Assembly (NCBI GenBank): GCA_001417715.1
Contig: BBRT01000171.1
Span: 1 to 42,738 of the forward strand
From: Candidatus Symbiothrix dinenymphae
GTDB taxonomy: Bacteria; Bacteroidota; Bacteroidia; Bacteroidales; Azobacteroidaceae
Length of the DNA stretch: 42,738 nucleotides
Direction of reading: 5' to 3'
This document shows positions 14,809 through 23,883 of the stretch, one piece after another (the first letter of the stretch is position 1; every line of letters begins with the position of its first letter). The notes beneath the pieces are model-generated. The model was not told the origin of the DNA, did no database searches, and saw only the letters and a program-made list of their open reading frames with translations. The translations under genes and the position numbers were made by a program.

Positions 14809-17800
14809 ACAACCCCTCGATTTCACCAAGATTTAGATTATTCAGCGGATTATTGGATGTGATAAACGTTTCCGACAATTGGCTTTTTTCATTTTGCAGA
14901 TGCAGGATTTTTTCTTCGATGGAGTCGTTGGAAATGAAGCGATAGACCATCACTTTTTTGTCTTGTCCTATGCGGTGCGCTCGGCTTAGTGCCTGCATTT
15001 CGGCGGCGGGGTTCCACCATGGGTCGATGATGAAGACGTAATCGGCTGCTGTTAAGTTTAAGCCGGTTCCACCGGCTTTTAGGGATATAAAAAAGGCGCT
15101 TATATCGGTGTTGTCGGTGAAACGGGCGATTTCTGCTTCTCTGTCTGTTGTTTGTCCGGTGAGTACGGCGTATTTCCAGCCTTGCGCGTCGAATGTTTTT
15201 GCCAACAGTTTGAGGGATTTTACGAACGAGGAGAAAATCAGCACCTTGTGACCGCTCCGTTTTATGCTCTCGAAGTAGAGGATGATTTGGTCAAATTTGC
15301 CCGAATCTCCGGTGTAATCGGGCAAACTCAGTGTCGGATGGTTGGACAGGAGGCGGAGGCGGGTCAGACTTTGCAGTGCGACCAGATTGTTTTTCAGGAA
15401 CTGCTCCTTGTTTTCCAACATCCTGTTGCGGATGCTGTTCTTCTCCGTCGTGTAAATTTCCGCCTGTTCATCGGTCATGTCGCAATAAACAATTTCCTCC
15501 GACAGCGGCGGCAATTCGGGTGTTACCTCCTCTTTGGTGCGCCGAAGCAGGAACGGCTGAATCATCCGCAACAGCGAATCTTCCACCGATTTGTTCTTCT
15601 CTTTGACGATTTTTGTAACAAAATTCTTCTTAAACGACGACAAATTGCCCAACAGACCGGGGTTGATAAAATTGAACTGCGCCCAAAGGTCGGACAGCGA
15701 ATTTTCGATAGGCGTGCCCGTAAGCACCAATTTATGCTTGGCAGACAGTTTTTGAACCGACCGATAGACGATGGAATCGGGATTTTTGATGTATTGGCTC
15801 TCGTCCAAAATGATATAATGAAAGGGATATTTGACGAACATCGCCACGTCTGAACGCATCGTGCCGTAAGACGTGATAATAATATTGTAAGGGTTGCACA
15901 ACTCCTCAACGCGGGCAGGTTTCAACCGTCGCTGCCCCACATGAATATAAACGCGCAAGTGTGGAGCAAATTTTTTCAGCTCATTTTTCCAATTGTGCAG
16001 CAAAGAAGTAGGCGCAACCACCAGCGATGCGGACAAATTCGACTCCAATTCATCGAAAAATGATAATTGCGTCGTCATTGCAGGCTTGCCATTTGTCATT
16101 GCGGACTTGCCATTTGTCATTGCGGGCTTGCCATTTGTCATTGCGGACTTGCCATTTGTCATTGCGGGCTTGTTACTTGTCATTGCGGGCTCGACCCGCA
16201 ACCCCCTGTCAAGAGAAGCACTGTCGTCAGGGATAGCACTGTCGTCAGGGGATTGCGGACCCAGCCCGCAATGACAATAAACCGAATCCAGCAACGCAAT
16301 CGTCTGCAACGTCTTACCCAGCCCCATATCATCAGCAAGGCAACCACCAAAATTCATTTTGCGCAAATGCTCCAACCAATAAACACCCTCTTTCTGATAC
16401 GGTCGCAGAATTTTTTCCAAATGTTCTGCAATTTTTGGCGCATCCACCGGCGTTTGTGTCAATCGTGCCAAGTCTTTTTTGCGTTTGCGCGGGAAAAACT
16501 CATCTAATGAATCTTGCAAAAAGCTGGTGTGCATCTTATTTAAATGAAGACCGGTTGTCGTATCTTCCGTATGTTGAAAAAGCTCATGATAGCGGTGAAA
16601 CCACTCTTCCGGCAAGATAAAAATGGTGCCATTCGGCAAGACATATTCGGGATTTCCATCCAAAATATGCCGTCTAAAGCGGTTGAATGGCAGGCTAAAA
16701 CCTTCAAAAACGACCGCAATATCCAAGTCGAACCAGTCAATTTTGTCGAGCACTTGCGATTGCAGCTTGATGGTGCCCTGATAATAGGTTTTTTCTGTTT
16801 TTTGCTCAATATGAAAGTCGGTCAGTTGCGCTAAATTGGTTGTCATCCAATCAATTAGACCGTAGCGTTGCGTGATTTCGGGGTTGTTTTGCAGGTAAAA
16901 TTGGTTGTCGCCTTCGAGTTGCAAGCCCAAATCGAGCAAGCGTGTGGCGAGTTTGTTCTCCCAATCCAAATCGCGGTCGAACCAGCAAATATTCTCCTTT
17001 CCACCGATTTCTTCCAATGCCACCACCCGCCGTTTTCTCGGATTCATCGTGGGGCGAAAGCGTTGGTCATCGTACTGAAACCACAAGGAGAAAACCAAAC
17101 GCGCATAAAACACATCTTCTTCCAACACCAAAATGGCTGATTTTATTGGGCTTCTCTCGCTCATTTCAATGCCTTCAATCCGCACATCGAACTTGGGAAT
17201 GGTTTTGAGCACAAACGTTTCAATGTACTTTTTCTCCGCATTCATCGGCACATCAATATGCGTTTTGGTGAAAAAAGGCAACAGCTTTTTGGCATCAATA
17301 TTTTCCACGCGATGGATTTTGTCGCCCAGCAGCACCACGCACGGCTCTTGCGCCAGCACAATTGCCGGTTTCTGTTGCAGCAAAATCTCCTCGTCGCGAT
17401 TGGTGAATGCGACAAAATAGCGCAACCCCCGCTTGTCTTTGATGAAATTGAACAAACAGCGGCTCGGTTCCGGCAACAGCGTAAGTTGGTTGTGTGAAAA
17501 CAGCATTTGTCCGGCAGTCGCATCGCGCAAAAACACCAAAACGCCCGCTTTCAACGCCAATTCCAATATTTTGGAACAGTTCGTTTCAAGGCGCGGACGA
17601 ATCAAATTGTCGATGGTGGATTGGGGAATTTTTGTTTTGTCTTTTTCGCGCGAGTAGGCTTTCAGCAACGCCTCGTCCGAAACCTCATCAACGGCTTTCA
17701 GTAAAGCAATTTCCGCCTCCGAAGCCCCTCTCTCGCGTTCCGCCTCCAAGTTGGGAAGCCCCAAAATGCGATAGCTACCCCCATCCTGCAACGAAGCAGC

Positions 17801-17866
17801 ATAAAGGTAAAGTTTCCACCCAAATTGGCGGTGTGGGGCAACGACTAATAACAAATTATTGTTCAC
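14801..17866 (-). CDS. SNF2/DEAD-like helicase with an in-frame repeat insertion
   Basis: The 1021-residue protein is a SWI2/SNF2-family ATPase. The N-terminal ~480 residues are an accessory region I do not recognise. Motif I is DDMGLGKT near residue 515, the DExx box is DESQ near 689, followed by LTGTPIENSLSDLW, and motifs V-VI are KAGGTGLNLTAADYV and SRAHRIGQDKK near 963. All core motifs are intact. Between motif I and VVAPTSLLHNW, residues ~530-598 consist of repeat-derived sequence (HCGLGPQSP..., then NGKPAMT/NGKSAMT heptads). The promoter (17892-17885) diverges from that of glyA. Confidence 0.92.
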   Translation of the reverse strand: MNNNLLLVVAPHRQFGWKLYLYAASLQDGGSYRILGLPNLEAERERGASEAEIALLKAVDEVSDEALLKAYSREKDKTKIPQSTIDNLIRPRLETNCSKILELALKAGVLVFLRDATAGQMLFSHNQLTLLPEPSRCLFNFIKDKRGLRYFVAFTNRDEEILLQQKPAIVLAQEPCVVLLGDKIHRVENIDAKKLLPFFTKTHIDVPMNAEKKYIETFVLKTIPKFDVRIEGIEMSERSPIKSAILVLEEDVFYARLVFSLWFQYDDQRFRPTMNPRKRRVVALEEIGGKENICWFDRDLDWENKLATRLLDLGLQLEGDNQFYLQNNPEITQRYGLIDWMTTNLAQLTDFHIEQKTEKTYYQGTIKLQSQVLDKIDWFDLDIAVVFEGFSLPFNRFRRHILDGNPEYVLPNGTIFILPEEWFHRYHELFQHTEDTTTGLHLNKMHTSFLQDSLDEFFPRKRKKDLARLTQTPVDAPKIAEHLEKILRPYQKEGVYWLEHLRKMNFGGCLADDMGLGKTLQTIALLDSVYCHCGLGPQSPDDSAIPDDSASLDRGLRVEPAMTSNKPAMTNGKSAMTNGKPAMTNGKSAMTNGKPAMTTQLSFFDELESNLSASLVVAPTSLLHNWKNELKKFAPHLRVYIHVGQRRLKPARVEELCNPYNIIITSYGTMRSDVAMFVKYPFHYIILDESQYIKNPDSIVYRSVQKLSAKHKLVLTGTPIENSLSDLWAQFNFINPGLLGNLSSFKKNFVTKIVKEKNKSVEDSLLRMIQPFLLRRTKEEVTPELPPLSEEIVYCDMTDEQAEIYTTEKNSIRNRMLENKEQFLKNNLVALQSLTRLRLLSNHPTLSLPDYTGDSGKFDQIILYFESIKRSGHKVLIFSSFVKSLKLLAKTFDAQGWKYAVLTGQTTDREAEIARFTDNTDISAFFISLKAGGTGLNLTAADYVFIIDPWWNPAAEMQALSRAHRIGQDKKVMVYRFISNDSIEEKILHLQNEKSQLSETFITSNNPLNNLNLGEIEGLFV
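16074..16275. repeat. Expanded family-1 repeat inside the SNF2 gene
   Basis: The left part (16074-16185) is a tandem array of a 21-base unit, GTCATTGCGGGCTTGCCATT plus T, in about five copies alternating GGGC and GGAC. The right part is a family-1 palindrome ending GCAATGACA and contains a short internal duplication of CACTGTCGTCAGGGATAG. Because 21 is a multiple of three, unit changes keep the helicase frame open. Confidence 0.93.
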
Positions 17867-17884
17867 AATACGAGTTTATCGCGG

Positions 17885-17892
17885 CAAAGGTA
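17885..17892 (-). promoter_or_regulatory. -7 promoter box of the SNF2 gene
   Basis: TACCTTTG on the minus strand, 18 bases upstream of the ATG at 17866. Confidence 0.6.
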
Positions 17893-17923
17893 CGAAATAA
17901 TTATGAATTACGATTTTTTTCAC

Positions 17924-17931
17924 TACCTTTG
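17924..17931 (+). promoter_or_regulatory. -7 promoter box of glyA
   Basis: TACCTTTG, about 36 bases upstream of the glyA ATG, divergent from the SNF2 promoter. Confidence 0.65.
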
Positions 17932-17967
17932 CGGCGAATTTCTTAAACACATAAAATAAAAATAGCG

Positions 17968-19248
17968 ATGAAAAGGGACGATTTGATTTTTAAATTGATT
18001 GAAGACGAGAAGCGACGCCAGACACAAGGCATCGAACTGATTGCGTCTGAGAACTTTGTGAGCGATGAGGTGCGGGAGGCTGCCGGCTCGGTATTGACCA
18101 ACAAATATGCCGAGGGCTATCCGGGCAAGCGCTATTACGGCGGCTGTCAGGTGGTGGACGAGGTGGAACAGTTGGCTATCGACCGCCTGAAGCAGATTTT
18201 TAAAGCCGAATGGGTAAATGTGCAACCCCATTCGGGCGCACAAGCCAATATGGCAGTCTTTATGGCATGTCTCAATCCGGGCGACAAGTTTCTCGGCTTG
18301 AACCTTTCGCACGGCGGACACCTCAGCCACGGCTCACCTGTGAATTTCTCCGGCTTAAACTACACGGCGTTGGAATACAATGTGGAGGAAGCGACCGGAT
18401 TGGTCGATTACGCGCAGTTGGCAGAGGTGGCGCACCGCGAGCGACCGAAGTTAATTATCGGCGGTGCCTCCGCCTATTCGCGCGAGTGGGATTACGCCAA
18501 AATTCGCCAAATTGCCGATGAAATCGGCGCAATTTTCATGGTGGACATGGCGCACCCGGCAGGTTTGATTGCGGTAGGACTGCTGAAAAATCCGCTGCAA
18601 CATGCGCACATTGTTACTTCAACCACGCACAAAACGCTACGCGGACCGCGCGGAGGCGTTATCCTGATTGGCAAAGATTTTGAAAACCCGTGGGGCAAAA
18701 CGACCCCGAAGGGCGAAGTCAAAATGATGTCGGCATTGCTGGACTCAGCCGTATTTCCGGGCATTCAGGGCGGACCGTTGGAGCACATCATCGCCGCCAA
18801 AGCGGTCGCATTCAACGAGGCATTGCAACCCGAATACATCACTTACCAGACGCAAGTGAAGAAAAACGCCGCATCCATGGCAGCCGCACTCACAAAAAAG
18901 GGCTACACCATCGTATCCGGTGGCACGGACAATCACCTCCTGCTGGTAGATTTGCGCTCAAAATTCCCCGATTTGACCGGCAAAGTGGCAGAATTGGCAC
19001 TCGTGAAAGCCGACATCACAGCGAACAAAAACATGGTGCCGTTCGACAGCCGCTCGCCGTTTCAAACCTCCGGCTTGCGCTTCGGAACGCCCGCCATCAC
19101 GACACGCGGATTGAAAGAAAATCAAATGTCCGACGTGGTCGATTTGATAGACACCGTGCTGAATAATGTCGAAAACGCCGCAGTCATCGAGAAAGTTGCC
19201 AAGCAAGTGAATGCGATGATGCGGGATTTTCCGCTGTTTGGGTGGTAG
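17968..19248 (+). CDS. glyA: Serine hydroxymethyltransferase
   Basis: GlyA interconverts serine and glycine with tetrahydrofolate and feeds one-carbon metabolism. The 426-residue length is typical. Hallmarks are [10 protein letters not shown] near the start, [16 protein letters not shown], the [15 protein letters not shown] segment and the PLP-lysine motif [12 protein letters not shown] near residue 222, followed by PGIQGGP. The gene has its own promoter. The family-4 repeat begins at its stop codon. Confidence 0.98.
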   Translation: MKRDDLIFKLIEDEKRRQTQGIELIASENFVSDEVREAAGSVLTNKYAEGYPGKRYYGGCQVVDEVEQLAIDRLKQIFKAEWVNVQPHSGAQANMAVFMACLNPGDKFLGLNLSHGGHLSHGSPVNFSGLNYTALEYNVEEATGLVDYAQLAEVAHRERPKLIIGGASAYSREWDYAKIRQIADEIGAIFMVDMAHPAGLIAVGLLKNPLQHAHIVTSTTHKTLRGPRGGVILIGKDFENPWGKTTPKGEVKMMSALLDSAVFPGIQGGPLEHIIAAKAVAFNEALQPEYITYQTQVKKNAASMAAALTKKGYTIVSGGTDNHLLLVDLRSKFPDLTGKVAELALVKADITANKNMVPFDSRSPFQTSGLRFGTPAITTRGLKENQMSDVVDLIDTVLNNVENAAVIEKVAKQVNAMMRDFPLFGW

Positions 19249-19300
19249 TCTGAACTGTGATTTTTGTGTGATTTTTTTTGATTTATATGATTTTTTGATG
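19246..19300. repeat. Family-4 repeat after glyA
   Basis: GTCTGAACTGTGATTTTTGT and a following T-rich stretch are the reverse complement of the repeat after the SNF2 gene (14727-14808). Thus both genes of the divergent pair end in the same repeat in the same relative orientation. Confidence 0.7.
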
Positions 19301-19308
19301 CTTGTTTT

Positions 19309-19605
19309 ATGATTGAATTTATTGGTGTGCATAATTTGATGGGGTTGTTGATTGGGTTGTTTACTTTTTTGATAATTGGGTTGTTTCATCCTCTTGTGAT
19401 TAAAAGTGAGTATCATTTTGGGGTGCGGTGCTGGTGGGTGTTTTTGCTGATGGGCATTGGTGGGTCGGTGGCTGCGGTGCTGGTGCATGAGGTGTTTTAT
19501 TCATCGCTGCTCGGTGTGTTCGCCTTTTCGTCCTTTTGGAGCATTATTGAGTTGTTTCATCAGCGAAAACGCGTTGAAAAGGGGTGGTTTCCGAAAAAAA
19601 AGTGA
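19309..19605 (+). CDS. DUF4491 family membrane protein
   Basis: The 98-residue protein has three predicted membrane segments and matches DUF4491, a small integral membrane family of Bacteroidetes. Diagnostic stretches are MGLLIGLFTFLIIGLFHPLV, CWWVFLLMGIGGS and LLGVFAFSSFWSIIELFHQR, ending in a basic KGWFPKKK tail. The function of the family is unknown. It follows glyA without an obvious promoter. Confidence 0.85.
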   Translation: MIEFIGVHNLMGLLIGLFTFLIIGLFHPLVIKSEYHFGVRCWWVFLLMGIGGSVAAVLVHEVFYSSLLGVFAFSSFWSIIELFHQRKRVEKGWFPKKK

Positions 19606-19631
19606 GATATTTTGCAGAGTGACAAAATTCA

Positions 19632-19811
19632 GATTGTGCCGGCGGGATTTCCGGTGGAATCGGGGATTTCTGACACGCACAATGTTGATGTAGAGACGTG
19701 GCGCGCCACGTCTCTACCGGATGATGTGTTTTCCGCCATATTGTCAGGATACTATATCACCAGTTTCCCTGATTTCACCGCAACTAAGCGACTGCAACCC
19801 GCAACCAATCA
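19632..19811 (+). pseudogene. Permuted fragments of a DUF7033-type gene
   Basis: Bases 19632-19740 match the interior of the gene at 21207 (about 21381-21530), including the family-3 palindrome. Bases 19763-19811 match that gene's first codons (GATTTCACCGC.ACTAAGCGAC versus 21221 onward). The order is reversed relative to the intact gene although the orientation is the same. This suggests a former second copy lost by deletion, with the acyltransferase now between remnant and intact gene. Confidence 0.75.
19690..19717. repeat. Family-3 palindrome (28 bp, perfect)
   Basis: GTAGAGACGTGGCG is followed directly by its reverse complement CGCCACGTCTCTAC. Related copies lie in the coding region at 21441-21507. 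Confidence 0.95.
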
Positions 19812-20858
19812 CAAGATGTCTTTATGTTTTTTTTGAAATTTTCCTCCCAACTTAATTGCCGGTTTTTCAATCCAATAGTATGATATGGTTGAAAATAAAA
19901 ACATGGAAATAAAGAAAAACGATATGTACTGCACAAAAGACATTGTGTAGCTTGATGTTATGGTCGCTAATAATGTCAAACTTGCGGGATGAAGCAGATA
20001 CAGCGAATAACTGATATTTCCCAAGAAACCTGATAGTTTTGTCTGTATCCGGTATTTTGAAAAGAGGTAGAACATTAAAATTCCAAGAGTATATGAAATG
20101 AGATACTTGTACCATGCTTCGTCGAAGCCATAGTTTCTATTATATGCAAGAAAACAAATTGGAATTAACACAACAACAAAGACAAATACATTTTGTTTAA
20201 GCATTTTGTAATTGTTTGATTCAGCACAGAAACGCCATCGCATCCCTAAAAACATCAGAACAAGCCCCAGCAAAAGTGCTACAGGCAGCTTTATTTCTGT
20301 AATATAGCGGAAAATAGACAAAAGTAAAGCCAGAAATAGTCCTATGTAGATGATGTTGGATATTACCTTTTCGTTGAACAGAAGTTTTTTGTAGAAAAGG
20401 AGGCAACAAAGGATATAGAATGACAGTTCGATTTGAAGTGTCCAATAGACTCCTACTAAATCCGGCACGCCCACAAATTTATGGAACATGGTGATGTTAG
20501 CAATAAGAACAAATGCAGAAGAAATGGCTCCCCCAACAATTACAAATAGCACTATGGAAAACCAATAGGCAGGATATAGCCGGAAAAAGCGCGAAATGGC
20601 GAATCCTTTGAGATTTCTATTTTTCAAGCTAAATGGAATCACATACCCACTAATCATGAAAAAAATCACTACCCCTAATTTGCCAAAATTCAAACAATCA
20701 CAAATGATTAGATTGATAATTTTGGATAAAGACGTGGTCGTTTCCGGAACAAAATGTATCCGCAAAACTTCCCAGAGGTGCATAATAGCCACCAATAAGG
20801 CTGCAATACCACGAAGGGAATCCAACCACAAAATACGATTTGAAGAAAATGTTTTCAT
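19809..20858 (-). CDS. Acyltransferase 3 family membrane protein
   Basis: The 349-residue protein has about ten hydrophobic segments and belongs to the acyltransferase 3 (OafA/YrhL-like) family that acylates surface glycans. The N-terminal signature LDSLRGIAALLVAIMHLWE includes the conserved histidine. The C-terminal SYSLYLLHPASL is also typical. The start at 20858 (MKTFSSNRILWLDSLRG) fits the family; the upstream in-frame ATG at 20990 would add an unsupported extension. The nearest minus-strand -7 box is at 21149-21142, implying a leader of nearly 280 nt. Confidence 0.88.
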   Translation of the reverse strand: MKTFSSNRILWLDSLRGIAALLVAIMHLWEVLRIHFVPETTTSLSKIINLIICDCLNFGKLGVVIFFMISGYVIPFSLKNRNLKGFAISRFFRLYPAYWFSIVLFVIVGGAISSAFVLIANITMFHKFVGVPDLVGVYWTLQIELSFYILCCLLFYKKLLFNEKVISNIIYIGLFLALLLSIFRYITEIKLPVALLLGLVLMFLGMRWRFCAESNNYKMLKQNVFVFVVVLIPICFLAYNRNYGFDEAWYKYLISYTLGILMFYLFSKYRIQTKLSGFLGNISYSLYLLHPASLTLLATITSSYTMSFVQYISFFFISMFLFSTISYYWIEKPAIKLGGKFQKKHKDIL

Positions 20859-21206
20859 CTGATGTTTAAAAGTTTGTGGCTCCAAACTCTTAAACTGTGT
20901 AAGCAAACAAAAAGCGTGTAACTGCTTGTAAATGCTTATTTTACTATTCTTGGCTCGGCAAAGCCATTTACCCAAATAAGCACGAAACAATTCACACCAA
21001 CAGGCGCGAACTTTCGCTAACTTATTCTCGGGTTTTAAAATGAATTTTGCCGATTCAGAATAGATGAGAATAAGAGCAAAGCCCTGTTATTACTGTTTTA
21101 TAATTTTAATTTCACTTCATATTATTTTTTATTTTCGCCGACAAAGGTATGAATAATTTGAAATATATCGTATCTTTGCCGAAAAAATTTTAAAAATATA
21201 CACACT
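20859..21206. promoter_or_regulatory. Divergent intergenic region with long acyltransferase leader
   Basis: Two -7 boxes face away from each other: TACCTTTG at 21149-21142 (minus) and TATCTTTG at 21171-21178 (plus). The region transcribed toward the acyltransferase could form a 9-bp hairpin from CTTATTCTC (21020-21028) and GAGAATAAG (21067-21075). Nothing else is recognised. Confidence 0.5.
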
Positions 21207-22598
21207 ATGGTCACAATTTATTCCGATTTCACCGCTATTAAGCGACTGCAATACGCAGCCAATCACATTTTTTGTGCAGTATTGGGGGCAGAATTTACAA
21301 TTACATCGGATAAAGCGGCGTTTTTGGCGGCTAATGGTCCGTGCATCAACTATTCGACGGAGGATTTGGGGCATGGTATCCGGATTGTGCCGACGGGATT
21401 GCTGATGGAATCGGGAATTTCTGATATGCACAATGCTAATGTAGAGACGTGGCGTGCCACGTCTTGGCGCGCTGTTGATATGGAGACGTGGCACGCCACG
21501 TCTCTACCGGATGATGTGTTTTCCGCCACATTCTACCTCTTGTCACTTTACGCGGAATACCTGCCCTCTGAATTGGATTTGCACGGACGATTTAAAGCCG
21601 AAAATTCACCGCTATTCAGGCAAGGGCTGCTCGAAACGCCAATTATCGACCGCTGGGCATACGCCTTGAAAGACGAATTGGAACGTGCAGGCTACAAAAC
21701 GTCCGATTTCATCGGGCGCACATACCACGCCGTCTGCACTTATGACCTCGATTTTCCATTCAAACACCTCAAAGAGGGTTTTGTAAAATTTGTTGGGAAA
21801 TCTTTGCGCGATTTGAGCAACGGCAATTACAAACTATTTTGGGAACGTCTGAACACGCATTTGCGGAAGATGCGCGACCCCTATTATTTTGCGATGTGGC
21901 GCATTGATGACGCACATCGGCAGTTGAAGCATCCGTATATTTTGTTTGTGTTTTCCCCAACCAACCCTGTCATTGCGGGCTTGACTCGCAATCCCAACAC
22001 AAATGCACCCTATCTCAAATATTTAAGCAATGTAGGGGAAATTGGGCTGCATGAATCGTATGGGGCAGGTAGCATGGGAGGATTGCTGGTTAAGCCTGCA
22101 ATGACAATTATAAAAGAGAAAAAGCGGTTGGAAAAGTTGCTGAAAAACAGGGGATTGCGGGTCAAGCCCGCAATGACAGATGGTAGTGTAAACAGCGAAC
22201 GTTTCCACTTCCTAAGAATAAGAATACCAAACACTTATCGCCATTTAAATGAAGCGGATTTTAAGGATGATTATTCGCTGGCATTCGCCAATGCGGTGGG
22301 GTTCCGTTCGGGAACAGCCGTCCCCCACCCTTTTTACGACTTGGAACGCGACGAGGTGACGGATTTAATAATTCACCCCACAGTGATGATGGATGCAACG
22401 TTTATGGCACACCAAAAAATCACGCCGGAGGATGCTCTGGCGAAGATTAAGCAGTTGATTGACGCCTGCAAACAATCGGGCGGCGATTACGTCAGTCTGT
22501 GGCACAATTCCAATTTGGCGGGCACGTCGGCAGAAAATCCGTGGCTCAAGGTGTATTTGGAGTCCACGCAGTATGCCATTTCGTTAGAAAATGTGTAA
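21207..22598 (+). CDS. DUF7033 / polysaccharide deacetylase-like protein with repeat insertions
   Basis: The 463-residue protein resembles the Bacteroidetes family annotated as DUF7033-containing or polysaccharide deacetylase-like, of unproven function. Matching stretches are FYLLSLYAEYLP, TYDLDFPFKHL, NVGEIGLHESY, RFHFLRIRIPNTYRHL, DDYSLAFANAVGFRSGT and PFYDLERDEVTDLIIHP. Repeats interrupt it in frame: family 3 at 21441-21507 (ETWRATSWRAVDMETWHATS) and three family-1 pieces at 21969-21993, 22079-22110 and 22143-22182 ([29 protein letters not shown]). The conserved motifs remain in one frame. The stop codon overlaps the ruvB -7 box. Confidence 0.72.
   Translation: MVTIYSDFTAIKRLQYAANHIFCAVLGAEFTITSDKAAFLAANGPCINYSTEDLGHGIRIVPTGLLMESGISDMHNANVETWRATSWRAVDMETWHATSLPDDVFSATFYLLSLYAEYLPSELDLHGRFKAENSPLFRQGLLETPIIDRWAYALKDELERAGYKTSDFIGRTYHAVCTYDLDFPFKHLKEGFVKFVGKSLRDLSNGNYKLFWERLNTHLRKMRDPYYFAMWRIDDAHRQLKHPYILFVFSPTNPVIAGLTRNPNTNAPYLKYLSNVGEIGLHESYGAGSMGGLLVKPAMTIIKEKKRLEKLLKNRGLRVKPAMTDGSVNSERFHFLRIRIPNTYRHLNEADFKDDYSLAFANAVGFRSGTAVPHPFYDLERDEVTDLIIHPTVMMDATFMAHQKITPEDALAKIKQLIDACKQSGGDYVSLWHNSNLAGTSAENPWLKVYLESTQYAISLENV
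21441..21507. repeat. Double family-3 palindrome in coding sequence
   Basis: Two palindromes built on GAGACGTGGC..GCCACGTCTC lie back to back, one partly degenerate. They are translated as part of the deacetylase-like protein. Confidence 0.85.
21969..22182. repeat. Three family-1 repeat pieces in coding sequence
   Basis: GTCATTGCGGGCTTGACTCG at 21969, a decayed GGTTAAGCCTGCAATGACA near 22088-22106 and GGATTGCGGGTCAAGCCCGC followed by AATGACA at 22153-22179. Between them native codons of the host protein (for example GEIGLHESY and EKKRLEKLL) are preserved. Confidence 0.85.
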
Positions 22599-22603
22599 CT
22601 TTG
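22596..22603 (+). promoter_or_regulatory. -7 promoter box of ruvB
   Basis: TAACTTTG overlaps the TAA stop of the preceding gene; the ruvB ATG follows 19 bases later. Confidence 0.55.
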
Positions 22604-22622
22604 CGCCCGAAAAAAAACAAAT

Positions 22623-23654
22623 ATGGATACATTCGACATACGCGAAAATAGCCGCGAAAACATTTTGAGCGAGAAGGAAAAGGAGTTTGAAAACGCCTTA
22701 CGACCGCTCTCGTTCAAGAGTTTCAGCGGGCAGGACAAGATTGTTGAGAACCTGCGCATATTCGTTCAGGCGGCGAAGATGCGCGGCGAATCGCTCGACC
22801 ATGTGTTGCTGCACGGTCCGCCCGGGCTGGGCAAAACCACCCTTTCCAACATCATTGCCAACGAACTCAACGTGGGCTTCAAAATCACGTCGGGACCGGT
22901 TTTGGACAAGCCGGGCGATTTGGCGGGCGTGCTCACCTCGTTGGAGAAAAATGATGTGCTGTTTATTGACGAAATTCACCGGCTCAGCCCCGTGGTGGAG
23001 GAATATCTGTATTCGGCGATGGAGGATTACCGCATCGACATTATGATTGACAAGGGTCCGAGTGCCCGCTCGATACAGATTGATTTAGAGCCGTTTACGC
23101 TCGTTGGGGCGACCACCCGCAGCGGCTTGTTGACCGCCCCCCTCCGTGCCCGCTTCGGCATCAACCTGCACTTGGAATATTACGATGTGGATACGCTGAT
23201 AGCGATTATTAAGCGTTCTGCCACCATCCTTGACGTGCCGTGCAGCGACAGTGCCGCCAAAGAAATTGCTTTACGCAGTCGCGGCACGCCCCGTATCTGC
23301 AACGCCCTCTTGCGCCGAGTGCGCGATTTCGCCCAAGTGAAAGGCACCGGCAAAATTGACCCGGAAATTGCGTGTATCGCCCTCGAAGCTCTCAACATAG
23401 ACAAGTACGGGCTGGACGAAATAGACAACAAAATACTGCTCACAATCATCGATAAATTCAACGGAGGTCCCGTAGGTCTCACCACCATCGCCACCGCACT
23501 GGGCGAGGATGCGGGCACCATTGAGGAGGTCTATGAGCCGTTTCTAATCAAAGAGGGCTTTATCAAACGCACCCCGCGCGGGCGGGAGGTTACTTCGCTT
23601 GCTTATACGCATCTTAATCGGAAAATTGCCGCGCGGCAAGGAATACTTTTTTAG
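22623..23654 (+). CDS. ruvB: Holliday junction branch migration ATPase RuvB
   Basis: RuvB is the hexameric AAA+ motor that drives branch migration with RuvA during recombinational repair. The 343-residue length is normal. Walker A is GPPGLGKT (residues 65-72), Walker B is LFIDEIHRL, and [18 protein letters not shown] holds sensor 1 and the arginine finger region. The C-terminal winged helix carries [15 protein letters not shown] and PRGREVT. RuvA and RuvC are not in the window. The gene has its own promoter. Confidence 0.98.
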   Translation: MDTFDIRENSRENILSEKEKEFENALRPLSFKSFSGQDKIVENLRIFVQAAKMRGESLDHVLLHGPPGLGKTTLSNIIANELNVGFKITSGPVLDKPGDLAGVLTSLEKNDVLFIDEIHRLSPVVEEYLYSAMEDYRIDIMIDKGPSARSIQIDLEPFTLVGATTRSGLLTAPLRARFGINLHLEYYDVDTLIAIIKRSATILDVPCSDSAAKEIALRSRGTPRICNALLRRVRDFAQVKGTGKIDPEIACIALEALNIDKYGLDEIDNKILLTIIDKFNGGPVGLTTIATALGEDAGTIEEVYEPFLIKEGFIKRTPRGREVTSLAYTHLNRKIAARQGILF

Positions 23655-23883
23655 AGTTTAGTTATTAGAGTTTAGAGTTTAGTTATTAAAGCTTAGAGAA
23701 TTTGATGGCAGCTTGTTCCGGACTGCATTTTCTTCCAATCTTTTCCTTTGAATTTACTTTAATATATTGTTCTATTATACTTTATTGCAATTATTTACAC
23801 ACCATTTTTTCATGTGGATTATAACTGCAAAATCAATGTTGCGCGAAGCTCCGTGGCAATCCTGATTTACCATAGAATTTGCT
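23655..23883. other. Gap with short direct repeats after ruvB
   Basis: GAGTTTAGTTATTAGAGTTT, AGAGTTTAGTTATTAAAG and further A/T-rich sequence. No gene or clear terminator is visible here apart from the hairpin at 23939. Confidence 0.4.

Noticed and set aside
16074..16190. Regular ~21-base repeats that might suggest a CRISPR array.
   Set aside because: Units are directly contiguous without spacers, lie within a helicase gene in frame, and no cas gene is present.
14878..17946. Several plus-strand frames of 60-230 residues opposite the SNF2 gene.
   Set aside because: They are shadows of the helicase gene; none has a promoter or recognisable motif, and several consist of the repeat-derived HCGL/ICHCGLA stretches.
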